Positions 16,840-26,039 are shown, counted from the first letter of the stretch. The stretch is 64,000 nucleotides of DNA from G965230065 sp965230065 (GCA_965230065.1 OZ245942.1:3844001-3908000), one strand, 5' to 3'. Notes: generated by a model from the sequence alone, not told the origin. Program-made: numbers and translations.

Positions 16840-17815
16840 GCCAATGAAAGCCATAGTAAACCCCAAATACGGACCACCCAATGCCCTCCAACTCAGGGAA
16901 ATAGAGCAACCCATACCCAAAGCCAACGAGCTCCTCATAAAAGTCCATGCCACCACCGTCAATGATTTTGACTGGGGCCTGGTGAGGGGCAAACCCTACC
17001 TATACCGCTTAATTTTTGGCCTCCTGAAACCCAAACATCCCATCCCCGGCATTGAGCTATCGGGAACCGTAGAAGCAGTGGGCAAGCAGGTAACCGCTTT
17101 CAAGGTAGGGGATGCAGTCTACGGTGACATATCCGCATTTGGTTGGGGCAGCTTTGCCGAATACATCTGTGTGCATGAAAAGGCGATGGCGCTCAAGCCC
17201 CCAAAGATGACTTTTGAAGAGGCTGCCTCCATTCCCCATGCCTCCATGCTGGCCTTGCAGGGGCTGGTGGATATTGGAAAAATTCAGCGGGCCACCGTGG
17301 AACGGCAAAAAATATTGATCAATGGGGCTGGTGGGGGCGTTGGTACTTTCGGCCTGCAACTCGCCAGGCTATACGATGCCGAAGTAACCGGCGTGGACAC
17401 GGGCGATAAGCTAAAGATGATGCAGTCCATCGGTTTTGACCATATCATTGATTACAAAAAAGAAGACTTCACCACCAACGGACAACGGTACGACCTCATC
17501 CTGGATGCCAAGACCAATCGGGCGCCTTCTGCCTATGCCAAAGTCTTAAAAAAGCATGGGAAATATGTCACTGTAGGCGGGCTTTTACACCGCCTGATTC
17601 AGATACAGTTTTCAGGAATAACGAGCAGGAAAAACATGCATGTGGTAGCCCTGGAACAAAACAAGGACCTGGCATACATCAATGAGCTTTATGAAACAGG
17701 CAAAATCAAACCCGTAATAGACGGCCCCTACAAATTAGAAGAAGCCCCTGAGGCCCTCCAATATTTCGGTGAAGGAAAGCACCAGGGGAAGGTAGTGATT
17801 TCTTTCTTTGCTTAA
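16832..17815 (+). CDS. NAD(P)-dependent medium-chain dehydrogenase (copy 3)
   Basis: This is the third and most diverged MDR paralogue in the run. MKAIVNPKYGPPNALQLREIEQ opens the GroES domain and INGAGGGVGTFGLQLARLYDAEV the Rossmann domain; it ends HQGKVVISFF. The residues ATTVNDFDWGLVRGKPYLYR match the quinone-reductase subgroup (NDFD) more clearly than in copies 1 and 2. The ATG at 16832 overlaps the stop of copy 2 by 8 bases, so the genes are translationally coupled; ATGs at 16826 and 16844 are alternatives. Confidence 0.87.
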   Translation: MTKPMKAIVNPKYGPPNALQLREIEQPIPKANELLIKVHATTVNDFDWGLVRGKPYLYRLIFGLLKPKHPIPGIELSGTVEAVGKQVTAFKVGDAVYGDISAFGWGSFAEYICVHEKAMALKPPKMTFEEAASIPHASMLALQGLVDIGKIQRATVERQKILINGAGGGVGTFGLQLARLYDAEVTGVDTGDKLKMMQSIGFDHIIDYKKEDFTTNGQRYDLILDAKTNRAPSAYAKVLKKHGKYVTVGGLLHRLIQIQFSGITSRKNMHVVALEQNKDLAYINELYETGKIKPVIDGPYKLEEAPEALQYFGEGKHQGKVVISFFA

Positions 17816-17917
17816 TTTCAACCACTGGAAAGTTTTACTTGATTATTCGTTAGTGGCAACCATAAAAAATAGACTTGCGTTTTGTAACTTTAGGATATCA
17901 ATCAATTAAAGAGGATT

Positions 17918-18133
17918 ATGGAATTAAAACTTAATATTGGATTTGAGCTACTGTTTAATTTAGCCAATCAATTGCCGCAACCAGAAAAGCAGAGACTTAT
18001 TGCTGCACTTAAAAAAACCATTAAACAAAACAAAAATCAGAAGGGAGAAAGAGAATTAGGAAAATACAAAGGCAAAATTCAAATGTCTGACGATTTTAAC
18101 GCTCCATTAGATGATTTTAAGGAATACATGTAA
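17918..18133 (+). CDS. DUF2281-like antitoxin
   Basis: This 71-residue protein resembles the antitoxins paired with PIN-domain toxins. The N-terminal half is helical (FELLFNLANQLPQPEKQRLIA), as in DUF2281, and the C-terminal tail (APLDDFKEYM) is the acidic toxin-binding type. Its TAA overlaps by one base the ATG of the PIN gene, the normal coupling of type II pairs. A TAACTTTA box at about 17888 could be the promoter. The partner toxin is frameshifted, so the antitoxin is probably a relic or acts on other toxins. Confidence 0.72.
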   Translation: MELKLNIGFELLFNLANQLPQPEKQRLIAALKKTIKQNKNQKGERELGKYKGKIQMSDDFNAPLDDFKEYM

Positions 18134-18494
18134 TGAGATTTCTTTTAGACACACAGATTTTGCTTTGGATTTTTGGTGAGTTGCTCAAATTGTTAAAGAT
18201 CAAAAAAATAGTTTATGTGTTAGTAAGGCCAGCTTTTGGGAAGCAGCTATTAAAGTGAATATCGGCAAATTAACCCTTCCTTTTGAATTAGAAATTCTCG
18301 TTCAGGAAACACATTCCAACAACATTGAGGTATTGGAGATAGAAATGAGCCACATCTTGGAACATGTCAATTTGCCTGTTCATCATCGTGATCCTTTTGA
18401 TAGATTAATAATCAGTCAAGCAATAGTGGAGGGGTTGCCTGTAATTTCAAGTGACGACAAATTCTCACTTTACGATATAAAACGGGTTTGGTAA
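18133..18494 (+). pseudogene. Frameshifted PIN-domain (VapC-like) toxin
   Basis: The gene begins MRFLLDTQILLWIFGE, the PIN opening with the first catalytic Asp, then loses frame near 18178. In another frame it continues VAQIVKDQKNSLCVSKASFWEAAIKV, NIGKLTLPFELE, HHRDPFDRLIISQA and VISSDDKFSLYD, which are the remaining PIN motifs with the acidic residues intact. About 6-8 residues expected between WIFGE and VAQI are missing, so a short deletion rather than a one-base slip is likely. As read, the protein would stop within about 40 residues, and no active RNase would be made. Confidence 0.85.
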
Positions 18495-18576
18495 ATGAAG
18501 AAACACGAAAAGAAATTGCAAACAAACCAGCCCGGCTGTTGCATGAGCCGTAGAAAACAAGCTAAAAAACGCATAT

Positions 18577-19440
18577 TTGGAAAAAATTCCTAATATATCA
18601 TTCCATGCAAAAGAGGCCGAAACAGAGTTTGAATTGGTTGAAATATCAAAGATAACTTCACAGATAGAAAAAGGCATAGATCACAATCCTTCACAGCCAC
18701 ATCGAATTACTTTTTTTGCCTTGTTGATTGTAACCGAAGGCAAAGGTAGCCATATGGTTGACTTTAAGAAGTATGCTATAAAACAGGGAACGGTGCTAAA
18801 AATAGCGAAGGGACAAGTGCATGCTTTCGAGCAAAATATTAGCTACAAGGCTTTTCTTATTCCATTCACCGAGGATTTTATTTTGAAATATTTTTCAAAA
18901 ACTTCCATTGCATTTATTTCCCACTTATATAACTACCATGTTTCAGAACCACTCGTTGAAAATAGCTCACTGAATAGGTATTTTATTGAACAATTAGTAA
19001 AGGAGCTTAAAAATGATAACACATACGCTAAAACAAATATTGTTGCCAAAATTTTAGAGTTATACTTATTGCAATTAGAACGCCATTCGCATAAAACCAT
19101 TTATTCAAAGCGCAATGCCAATCTCTATCCGCTATTTATTAAATTCAAAAATTTGGTAGAGGAAAAATACAGCATGTCACGGAATGTTAATGACTATGCG
19201 CAAATGATGTCGATTTCTGCCAAACATTTAAATATGGTTGTTAAAACCTTCACCTTGAATACGGCAAAATATTTTATAGACCAATATGTAGTCTTAGAAA
19301 TAAAAAGAGCCATAATAAGCACCAACAACAGTCTAAAAGAGATCGCCTTCGAAATGGGCTTTGATGAAGTAACCAATTTCACCAAATTCTTCAAACGGCA
19401 TACAAGCATCACTCCAAAAGCATTTAAAACCAACCAATAA
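18577..19440 (+). CDS. AraC-family transcriptional regulator
   Basis: This 287-residue regulator has an N-terminal cupin sensor (about 45-110, with ITFFALLIVTEGKGSHMVDF and LKIAKGQVHAFE) and a C-terminal pair of helix-turn-helix motifs (about 195-287) including YAQMMSISAKHLNMVVK and LKEIAFEMGFDEVTNFTKFFKR, which are canonical. An in-frame stop lies at 18544 and no ATG exists before residue 60, so the TTG at 18577 is taken as the start; LEKIPNISF fits the family N-terminus. It is likely to regulate the downstream metallo-hydrolase and reductase genes (inference). Confidence 0.9.
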   Translation: MEKIPNISFHAKEAETEFELVEISKITSQIEKGIDHNPSQPHRITFFALLIVTEGKGSHMVDFKKYAIKQGTVLKIAKGQVHAFEQNISYKAFLIPFTEDFILKYFSKTSIAFISHLYNYHVSEPLVENSSLNRYFIEQLVKELKNDNTYAKTNIVAKILELYLLQLERHSHKTIYSKRNANLYPLFIKFKNLVEEKYSMSRNVNDYAQMMSISAKHLNMVVKTFTLNTAKYFIDQYVVLEIKRAIISTNNSLKEIAFEMGFDEVTNFTKFFKRHTSITPKAFKTNQ

Positions 19441-19527
19441 CATCTTTTGGTTTCAGATTTACCATTCTTAGGAAAAAACGCACCTTTTTGGATTACTTGT
19501 TTTATCAGATTTTTGTGAAAAAAAATT

Positions 19528-19731
19528 ATGAGTCAAGTAGCCATTTGCCCCACCTGTGGCAGTAAGTCAAAAATAAAAGAAAAAGATGGAGTGGTTTCAT
19601 ACCACGCTGTTCAGAATGAAGAAGCTTTCAGGAAAATAGGTCAGTTAAAAAAAGCCATGCAAAAATTTAAAGAAAAAGCAGAGAAACTTGAAAAAGAGTT
19701 AGAAGCTTTAAAATCAAAGAGTATACCTTAA
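19528..19731 (+). CDS. Small CxxC and coiled-coil protein
   Basis: This 67-residue protein has a single CPTCGSKSK zinc-knuckle-like motif at residues 8-16 and a lysine/glutamate-rich coiled coil from about 30 to 62. I do not recognise a named family. A part of its 3' end recurs after the next gene (21098-21151). Twelve bases separate it from the metallo-hydrolase, so co-transcription is likely. Two cysteines alone would need dimerisation to bind zinc. Confidence 0.6.
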   Translation: MSQVAICPTCGSKSKIKEKDGVVSYHAVQNEEAFRKIGQLKKAMQKFKEKAEKLEKELEALKSKSIP

Positions 19732-19742
19732 AAATAAATACA

Positions 19743-21134
19743 ATGAAAACTCAAATTTTCACATTATTCATAGCATTAATTGTATTTACAACAGCTAATG
19801 CACAGGAAACAGAAGCTACCCGTCTTTTAAAGGAACAAAACAAAGAGTTTGTCCCTGAAATTTTCAAGTTTGGCAACAATGTTTGGTTCGCCGTTGGTCA
19901 CGACGTAAGCAACGTTGCCATGATCGAGGGCGAAACGGGAATTATAATAATCGATGCCGGTCAGTCGCCCGTTCGGATGGAGGCTTTACGACAGAAATTC
20001 AGGGAAATCACCGATAAACCCATTAAAGGTGTTTTGATTACCCATGGGCATGGGGATCATTTCGGTGGGATACAGGCTTTTCTAGATGAGGGGGACAATC
20101 CCCAAATCTGGGGGAGAAAAGGCGCATTGGGCGAAAACACGGGTTTCAATATAGAAGCAAATGCCGGTAAAACGGCCGGGTTGACTTATGCAAATACACG
20201 CGGAGCACGACAAGCGGGTATTATTCTTCCGGATTCCATCCATATCAACAATGGCGTTGCACCTCGCCCCGATAAACAGCGAACCATGTTTACCCGAGGA
20301 AAAGAAACTGCTGAATTTCGTCCGACCCATTTCTTCACCGGTGAGCGTGAGAAAATTGAAATTGACGGAATTTCATTTGAGTTGGTCGCTGCCAGCGGCG
20401 AAACCTATGACAATATGTATATTTGGATGCCCGAACAAAAAATCCTCTTTCCCGGCGACAGCTATTACAAATCGTTTCCTAATCTTTATACCATCCGCGG
20501 TTCGCAATACCGCGATGTGCAAAGCTGGTACAAAAGCATAGAAAAAATGCTAAGTGAAGATGCAGAATATTTATTGCCCGGCCACACCCGTCCGGTGGTG
20601 GGGAAAGAAAAAGTAAAGGAATCCCTGACCGATTACCGCGATGCCATAAAATTTGTTTTCGATAAAACCATTGAGGGAATGAACAAGGGTATGACGCCCG
20701 ACCAGTTGGTAGAATATGTAAAATTACCCGAATATCTCGCTTCAAAACCCAATTTGACCGAATACTATGGTCGTGTTGATTGGTCTGTTCGCTCTATTTT
20801 TAATGGATACCTGGGTTGGTTTGATGGCAATCCGGTCAACTTGAATAAACTCGCACCAAAGACCGAAGCTGAAAAAATGGCAAAAATGGCTGGTGGGAAG
20901 GATAAACTTCGAGCAAATGCCGTAAAAGCTTTTGAAGATGGGGATTTTCAATGGTCGGCCCAACTTTGTGATTATCTGCTTGCCTTAAATAATAGTGACG
21001 AGGAAATAATCGAGCTGAAGGCAGATGCCCTAATGGAAATTGCCAAAACTATGTTGAACGCCACCGGCAGGAATTATATGAACAGTTATGCCATTCAGTT
21101 AAAAGAAAAGGCCGAGAATCTTGAAAAGAATTAG
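19743..21134 (+). CDS. Exported MBL-fold hydrolase with alkylsulfatase dimerisation domain
   Basis: This 463-residue metallo-beta-lactamase-fold enzyme resembles SDS/alkyl sulfatases of the SdsA1/BDS1 family. A signal peptide ends in TTANAQ (residue 21). The metal motif HGHGDH is at residues 101-106, and LLPGHTRPVVG supplies a later His. The dimerisation region is seen in LTEYYGRVDWSVRSIFNGYL and GWFDGNPVNLNKL. The protein ends about where the C-terminal SCP2-like domain of full-length enzymes would start, so it lacks that lobe. Its last residues (KEKAENLEKN) copy the end of the upstream small gene. Substrate is probably an alkyl sulfate or similar ester, unproven. Confidence 0.84.
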   Translation: MKTQIFTLFIALIVFTTANAQETEATRLLKEQNKEFVPEIFKFGNNVWFAVGHDVSNVAMIEGETGIIIIDAGQSPVRMEALRQKFREITDKPIKGVLITHGHGDHFGGIQAFLDEGDNPQIWGRKGALGENTGFNIEANAGKTAGLTYANTRGARQAGIILPDSIHINNGVAPRPDKQRTMFTRGKETAEFRPTHFFTGEREKIEIDGISFELVAASGETYDNMYIWMPEQKILFPGDSYYKSFPNLYTIRGSQYRDVQSWYKSIEKMLSEDAEYLLPGHTRPVVGKEKVKESLTDYRDAIKFVFDKTIEGMNKGMTPDQLVEYVKLPEYLASKPNLTEYYGRVDWSVRSIFNGYLGWFDGNPVNLNKLAPKTEAEKMAKMAGGKDKLRANAVKAFEDGDFQWSAQLCDYLLALNNSDEEIIELKADALMEIAKTMLNATGRNYMNSYAIQLKEKAENLEKN

Positions 21135-21165
21135 AAGCCTTTAAATCAAACCAAAAATAACATTT

Positions 21166-22014
21166 ATGAAAATTGCAGTAACAACAGCAAGCGGACAATT
21201 GGGATCAGCCATTGTAAAACAACTGATAAAAGAAATCGGAAAAGACAATGTCATTGCCATAGCACGAACCCCGGAAAAGGCAAAACATTTTGGCGTTGAA
21301 ATCCGAAAAGGAGACTACAACAACCGACAGCAATTTGATAAGGCTTTACAAAGCGTTGATGCGGTGCTTTTGGTTTCCGGTATGGATGCCCCCCAAAAAA
21401 GAATCCAGCAACATAGAAATGTAATTGAAGCTGCTAAGCAACAGGGTGTACAAAAAATTGTGTATACCAGTATTGTAGGAGACGAAAATAATACGGCATT
21501 TAGCCCTATTGTAAAAAGTAATCGGCAAACAGAAAAAGATATTCAGGCATCCGGTCTTCAATGGGTTATAGGCAGAAATGGAATATATATTGAACCAGAC
21601 CTTGAGTATCTTGACCACTATGTAAAAGAGGGCGAGATCAGAAATTGCGCCGGTGATGGGAAATGTGCTTATACCAGCAGAGAAGAATTGGGGTATGCCT
21701 ATGCACAAATGCTTCTCAATGAAGAGCATAATGAACAGGTTTACAACCTTGCAGGCGAACCGATTACCCAAGGTAGGTTAGCCGGGATGATCAATCAGGT
21801 GTATCATACAAGTCTGTCCTACAACCCTGTTTCGGTTGCCGCTTACGAGAAAGAAAGAAAAGAGGCATTAGGAGAATTTATGGGGAGAATAATAGCTGGA
21901 ATCTACGAAGGAATTCAAATAGGTGCGTATGATATCACTTCTGATTTTAAAAAGGCTACCGGAAGGCCGCACAAAACGCCACTAGAAATGATTACAGCAA
22001 TAAAAAATGGTTGA
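21166..22014 (+). CDS. NmrA/QorB-like NAD(P)-binding reductase
   Basis: This 282-residue atypical short-chain dehydrogenase has the NAD(P) motif MKIAVTTASGQLGSAIV at the N-terminus, where TxASGxLG replaces the usual TGxTGxxG. IVYTSIVGDENN and WVIGRNGIYIE are motifs of the QorB (NAD(P)H:quinone oxidoreductase 2) and NmrA group. Residues EPITQGRLAGMINQVYHTSLSYNPVS form the substrate lobe. No YxxxK pair is present, as usual for this group. It starts 31 bases after the metallo-hydrolase and may be under the same AraC regulator. Confidence 0.82.
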   Translation: MKIAVTTASGQLGSAIVKQLIKEIGKDNVIAIARTPEKAKHFGVEIRKGDYNNRQQFDKALQSVDAVLLVSGMDAPQKRIQQHRNVIEAAKQQGVQKIVYTSIVGDENNTAFSPIVKSNRQTEKDIQASGLQWVIGRNGIYIEPDLEYLDHYVKEGEIRNCAGDGKCAYTSREELGYAYAQMLLNEEHNEQVYNLAGEPITQGRLAGMINQVYHTSLSYNPVSVAAYEKERKEALGEFMGRIIAGIYEGIQIGAYDITSDFKKATGRPHKTPLEMITAIKNG

Positions 22015-22275
22015 AGGAACAATGGAAATAGCTTTTAAACTCAATAAAGAAACATAAGAATCAGACAACAATGAGCATAAACCAAAATGAATTAGTGGCA
22101 CTTCTGCTTTTATCGGCAATAGCAAAGATGTTCAGATAATTGCGCCCCCCTGGGTGCGGAAGCTACTTCCGCTTAGTAAGCAGTAATTTGCATAAAAAAC
22201 CTGCTTTAGTTGAAATAGATGCTATACGTCTGTACATTCGTTAGCCCTCATTAAAAAAACTATTATCTTTAGAAG
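22015..22275. other. Intergenic stretch with a short hairpin
   Basis: No supported gene lies here. A 22-codon frame at 22071-22139 (MSINQNELVALLL..) has no recognisable match. GCGGAAG/CTTCCGC (22156-22172) forms a 7-bp stem with a 3-base loop, a REP-like palindrome without a T run. Confidence 0.45.
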
Positions 22276-22608
22276 ATAGAAACACCACAAGAAATAGAAA
22301 ACAAGATCCGGGCAGTAAAGCCATATTTAGAAGATGAATTTGGGATTGGCCGGATAAGCTATTTTGGCTCTTTTGCTAAGGGAAATTATAGTGCTGATTC
22401 TGATTTGGATGTACTGGTAAGCTTTAATAAAAAGATCGGATGGAAATTCTTTGATCTGAAACAGTATCTTGAATCAGCCATTGGAAGAAGGGTTGATTTA
22501 GTAACAGAAAGGTCATTAAAAAGGCAATGGAAGCAGGCCATCTACATACTCGTTATCTGTAACTTCTTCCATAACCTGCTTGTCGCACAAGCTGCATACT
22601 TACTCTGA
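22276..22608 (+). pseudogene. MNT-type nucleotidyltransferase lacking a start codon
   Basis: The frame reads IETPQEIENKIRAVKPYLED, then GSFAKGNYSADSDLDVLV (the GSx10DxD nucleotidyltransferase signature with both metal Asp residues), WKFFDLKQYLE and RRVDLVTERSLKRQW. Homologues begin with Met where this has ATA (22276), directly after an in-frame TAG at 22270, and no ATG, GTG or TTG precedes the motif. The C-terminus after about residue 83 (YILVICNFFHNLLVAQ) does not resemble the family. Loss of the start plus a replaced tail suggests a decaying MNT antitoxin-type gene; translation from ATA is a less likely alternative. Confidence 0.65.
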
Positions 22609-22611
22609 TGC

Positions 22612-25600
22612 TTACCTGAGCAACAACATTTGCCGTACTTGTGAGAAAGTCCCTGTGTGTATCTGATAATAATAAACCCCCGTAGGCGAACCCCCGCTTT
22701 CCCATGTAACTTCATGTGAACCGGATGGTAAATATTTATCCACCAGCGTTGTTACAGGCTGACCCATACTGTTATATATTTTAACTTGTACATTACCGGC
22801 TTCCGGCAGGGCAAAGCGAATGGTAGTGGCGCGGGTAAAAGGATTCGGGAAATTTTGTTCAATCCGGAAAGCATCTGGTGAAATTCCTATATCCTGCTTT
22901 TGAATATCCTCAGGTTGGTTTTCTTTCTTTAAAGAGGCATTGGCACCTGCTAACACATTTTTGTGTTTCGGATGTTTATTAGGCGGAGTTGCTTCTGCCG
23001 TCGCTGTATTACCAGAAGCATCTGTAGCTGTACACCTCAGAAGCGCCTCCGGGCCAATGATGGCCTTGAGTTCCCCTTTTTTATCAAATTTATAGTGGTA
23101 TAAGTGTTGAGGGCCTCTCAACATAGCAAGGTGCTGCTGGTTCTTCACGGGAATGCCTCCGGCAGACTGTATTTCTGACCAGAATGCTTTTGGGTTGGGG
23201 CCTTCCACAACTACCTTATTTCTATTGGTTTTGATCTTAATGCGTTTGAATTTCCTTTTCTTAAATCTGAGATGAGGGTTGTTAAGTTCGGGTAATGCAA
23301 TAACAGAAGTTGTTGTAAGGCTGTCATCACAAAGGTCGAAGGCTGAGCATTCCAGGTTAAACAGTTTGAGAAAACCATAATCAAATACCGGCACAAAGGC
23401 AGCACTCACCATGGGGGGCGTGGTATCATCGATAATAATCATCACTTCGGCAGTATCTGATTTTCCTTTGCCATCTTCCACAGTAAGCTCAATGGTATGT
23501 GGGCCAAAGGCAAGCATCACCTCAGACTGGGCATCCAGGGTGGGACCCGCTATAATTTCACCTGCTTCCCGCCAGGTGTAAGTTAGTGGATCGCCATCGG
23601 GGTCGCTGGAACCACTTCCATCCAGGGTGATTTTAACACTATCGGCACCGGTACACTCAACAGTTTGGTTTTCACCCGCATCTGCAACGGGTGGATTATT
23701 CGGGCTGATAATGTCAATGGCAACCCACACGGAATCGGAGGAGTTGTTGGAAGCATCCCGCATGCGGTAGGCAAAAGAGTCGGTGCCAGTAAATCCGGGA
23801 TTGGGGGTATAGGAGAAACGGCCATCGGCAAAAGCGGATAAAGCACCGTTGTCCACATTATCGAGGATAGCCGTAGCGGTGAGGAGTTCCCCGTCCAGGT
23901 CAATGTCGTTGCCCAGGAAACCGGGAGCAGCAATAGAGAGGGTGGTACTGGCTACCGCTGTGTACGCATCATCCACACCGATGGGAGGGCGGTTGCCTTC
24001 AAGCACTTCAATGGTAACCCACACGGAATCGGAGAAATTGTTGGAGGCATCCCGCATGCGGTAGGCAAAAGAATCAGTGCCAGTAAATCCGGGATTAGGG
24101 GTATAGGTAAATCTGCCATCGGCAAAAGCGGATAAAGAACCATTATCCACATTATCGAGGATAGCCGTAGCGGTGAGGACTTCCCCATCGGGGTCAATAT
24201 CGTTGCCCAGAAAGCCCGGTGAGGCGATGGAGAGGGTGGTACCGCCCAGGGCTGCATAAGTATCAGGAATGCCTACGGGGTTCCGGTTAGCCGGGGGCAA
24301 TACCTCAATGGCAACCCACACGGAATCGGAGAAGTTGTTGGAAGCATCCCGCATACGGTAGGCAAAAGAGTCGGTACCAGTAAATCCGGGATTGGGGGTA
24401 TAGGAGAAACGGCCATCGGCAAAAGCGGATAAAGCACCGTTGTCTACATTATCCAGTATAGCCGTAGCGGTGAGGGCTTCTCCATCCAGGTCAATATCAT
24501 TGCCCAGGAAGCCGGGTGCGGCAATAGAAAGGGTTTGATCATTGGGTATTGCATATTGATCCGGGGTGCCTATTGGGGTTGTTCCGCCCGGCGAAACCTC
24601 AATGGCAACCCACACGGAATCGGAGGAGTTGTTGGAAGCATCCCGCATACGGTAGGCAAAAGAGTCGGTACCAGTAAATCCGGGATTGGGGGTATAGGAG
24701 AAACGGCCATCGGCAAAAGCGGATAAAGAACCATTATCCACATTATCCAGGATAGCCGTAGCGGTGAGGGGTTCCCCATCGGGGTCAATGTCGTTGTTCA
24801 GGAAACCGGGTGCGGCAATAGAGAGGGTGGTACTGGCTACCGCTGTGTACGCATCATCCACACCGATGGGAGGGCGGTTGCCTTCAAGCACTTCAATGGT
24901 AACCCACACAGAATCGGAGAAATTGTTGGAGGCATCCCGCATGCGGTAGGCAAAAGAGTCGGTGCCAGTAAATCCGGGATTGGGGGTATAGGAAAAACGG
25001 CCATCGGCAAAAGCGGATAAAGAACCATTATCCACATTATCCAGGATAGCCGTAGCGGTGAGGACTTCCCCATCGGGGTCAATATCGTTGCCCAGGAAGC
25101 CCGGGGAGGCGATGGAGAGGGTGGTACCGCCCAGGGCTGCATAAGCATCGGGAATGCCTACTGGGTTCCGGTTAGCCGGGGGCAATACCTCAATGGCAAC
25201 CCACACGGAATCGGAGAAGTTGTTGGAAGCATCCCGCATACGGTAGGCAAAAGAGTCGGTACCAGTAAATCCGGGATTGGGGGTATAGGAGAAACGGCCA
25301 TCGGCAAAAGCGGATAAAGCACCGTTGTCTACATTATCCAGTATAGCCGTAGCGGTGAGGGCTTCTCCATCCAGGTCAATATCATTGCCCAGGAAGCCGG
25401 GTGCGGCAATGGAAAGGGTTTGATCATTGGGTATTGCATATTGATCCGGGGTGCCTACCGGTCCGGTCGGGTTTACTATGTTCAGGGTTTGAAAATTTTC
25501 AGGAGTTATTGCAGAAAGTATTTCTGCCCCTGAAGAAGGAACAAAAACCTTGACTGCTTGTTCCGTTTTATTATCCTTTGATGGCAAGTGCTCGCCGTAC

Positions 25601-25878
25601 CTAATGGGTGCCGTATCAGTAGTGACTGGTTGGACGAAAATCTTGAGGCTGTCGCTTGTCATGGCATGGCCTGCCTTTTGGATAGGTGAATGTTCATGGG
25701 TAACAGGCTGAACATGAATGGGGGGAGTAACCTGCTGAAAGACAGTTGAACTGTTTTGGTCAGCTTTCTCCAATGATAAAGGTGCCGGTTGTTGTGCCAG
25801 CGATGGTAATAGGATATGAACGAACAAAACAAGGGGAATAATGGTTTTGATTGCGAAGAGGGTGCGCAGTGGTTTCAT
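22612..25878 (-). CDS. Large secreted repeat protein with T9SS sorting domain
   Basis: This is a 1088-residue secreted or surface protein. A signal peptide (FAIKTIIPLVLFVHILLPSLAQQ) is followed by six cadherin-like/VCBS-type Ig domains of about 98 residues (about 138-728), each with LSIAAPGFLGNDIDLDGE.LTATAILDN, RFSYTPNPGFTGTDSFAYR and SDSVWVAIEV. Then come a PKD-like domain (about 732-815, PPVADAGENQTVEC), a less clear beta region with Cys pairs, and the T9SS type A sorting domain (about 1010-1088, IEQNFPNPFTRATTIRF ... YNSMGQPV ... GVYYYQI). The six domains form an ABCABC pattern with an 885-base period. Adhesion or matrix binding is likely, but no enzyme domain is seen. Confidence 0.9.
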   Translation of the reverse strand: MKPLRTLFAIKTIIPLVLFVHILLPSLAQQPAPLSLEKADQNSSTVFQQVTPPIHVQPVTHEHSPIQKAGHAMTSDSLKIFVQPVTTDTAPIRYGEHLPSKDNKTEQAVKVFVPSSGAEILSAITPENFQTLNIVNPTGPVGTPDQYAIPNDQTLSIAAPGFLGNDIDLDGEALTATAILDNVDNGALSAFADGRFSYTPNPGFTGTDSFAYRMRDASNNFSDSVWVAIEVLPPANRNPVGIPDAYAALGGTTLSIASPGFLGNDIDPDGEVLTATAILDNVDNGSLSAFADGRFSYTPNPGFTGTDSFAYRMRDASNNFSDSVWVTIEVLEGNRPPIGVDDAYTAVASTTLSIAAPGFLNNDIDPDGEPLTATAILDNVDNGSLSAFADGRFSYTPNPGFTGTDSFAYRMRDASNNSSDSVWVAIEVSPGGTTPIGTPDQYAIPNDQTLSIAAPGFLGNDIDLDGEALTATAILDNVDNGALSAFADGRFSYTPNPGFTGTDSFAYRMRDASNNFSDSVWVAIEVLPPANRNPVGIPDTYAALGGTTLSIASPGFLGNDIDPDGEVLTATAILDNVDNGSLSAFADGRFTYTPNPGFTGTDSFAYRMRDASNNFSDSVWVTIEVLEGNRPPIGVDDAYTAVASTTLSIAAPGFLGNDIDLDGELLTATAILDNVDNGALSAFADGRFSYTPNPGFTGTDSFAYRMRDASNNSSDSVWVAIDIISPNNPPVADAGENQTVECTGADSVKITLDGSGSSDPDGDPLTYTWREAGEIIAGPTLDAQSEVMLAFGPHTIELTVEDGKGKSDTAEVMIIIDDTTPPMVSAAFVPVFDYGFLKLFNLECSAFDLCDDSLTTTSVIALPELNNPHLRFKKRKFKRIKIKTNRNKVVVEGPNPKAFWSEIQSAGGIPVKNQQHLAMLRGPQHLYHYKFDKKGELKAIIGPEALLRCTATDASGNTATAEATPPNKHPKHKNVLAGANASLKKENQPEDIQKQDIGISPDAFRIEQNFPNPFTRATTIRFALPEAGNVQVKIYNSMGQPVTTLVDKYLPSGSHEVTWESGGSPTGVYYYQIHTGTFSQVRQMLLLR

Positions 25879-26039
25879 AAGAGGGTATTTTAGGCAGTAA
25901 TGAGGATCAATAAGTTAGTGAATTTCAAGATAAAATTCAAGTTTATTTAGGTTTACAGGCTGAACAAATGACTGAAAGTCTTGTGGTAATCTGGAATGGC
26001 AAACCATTTGCTAAGAAAATATGCATTAAAAATAATGCG

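Noticed and set aside
23583..25148. Several 60-120 residue frames, some repeated, on both strands inside the large repeat protein.
   Set aside because: They are shadows of the repeated Ig-like domains; the T9SS protein frame is continuous through all of them.
23690..25470. Regular repeats of about 295 bases, at first suggestive of an array.
   Set aside because: The units are contiguous, far too long for CRISPR repeats and code for protein domains.
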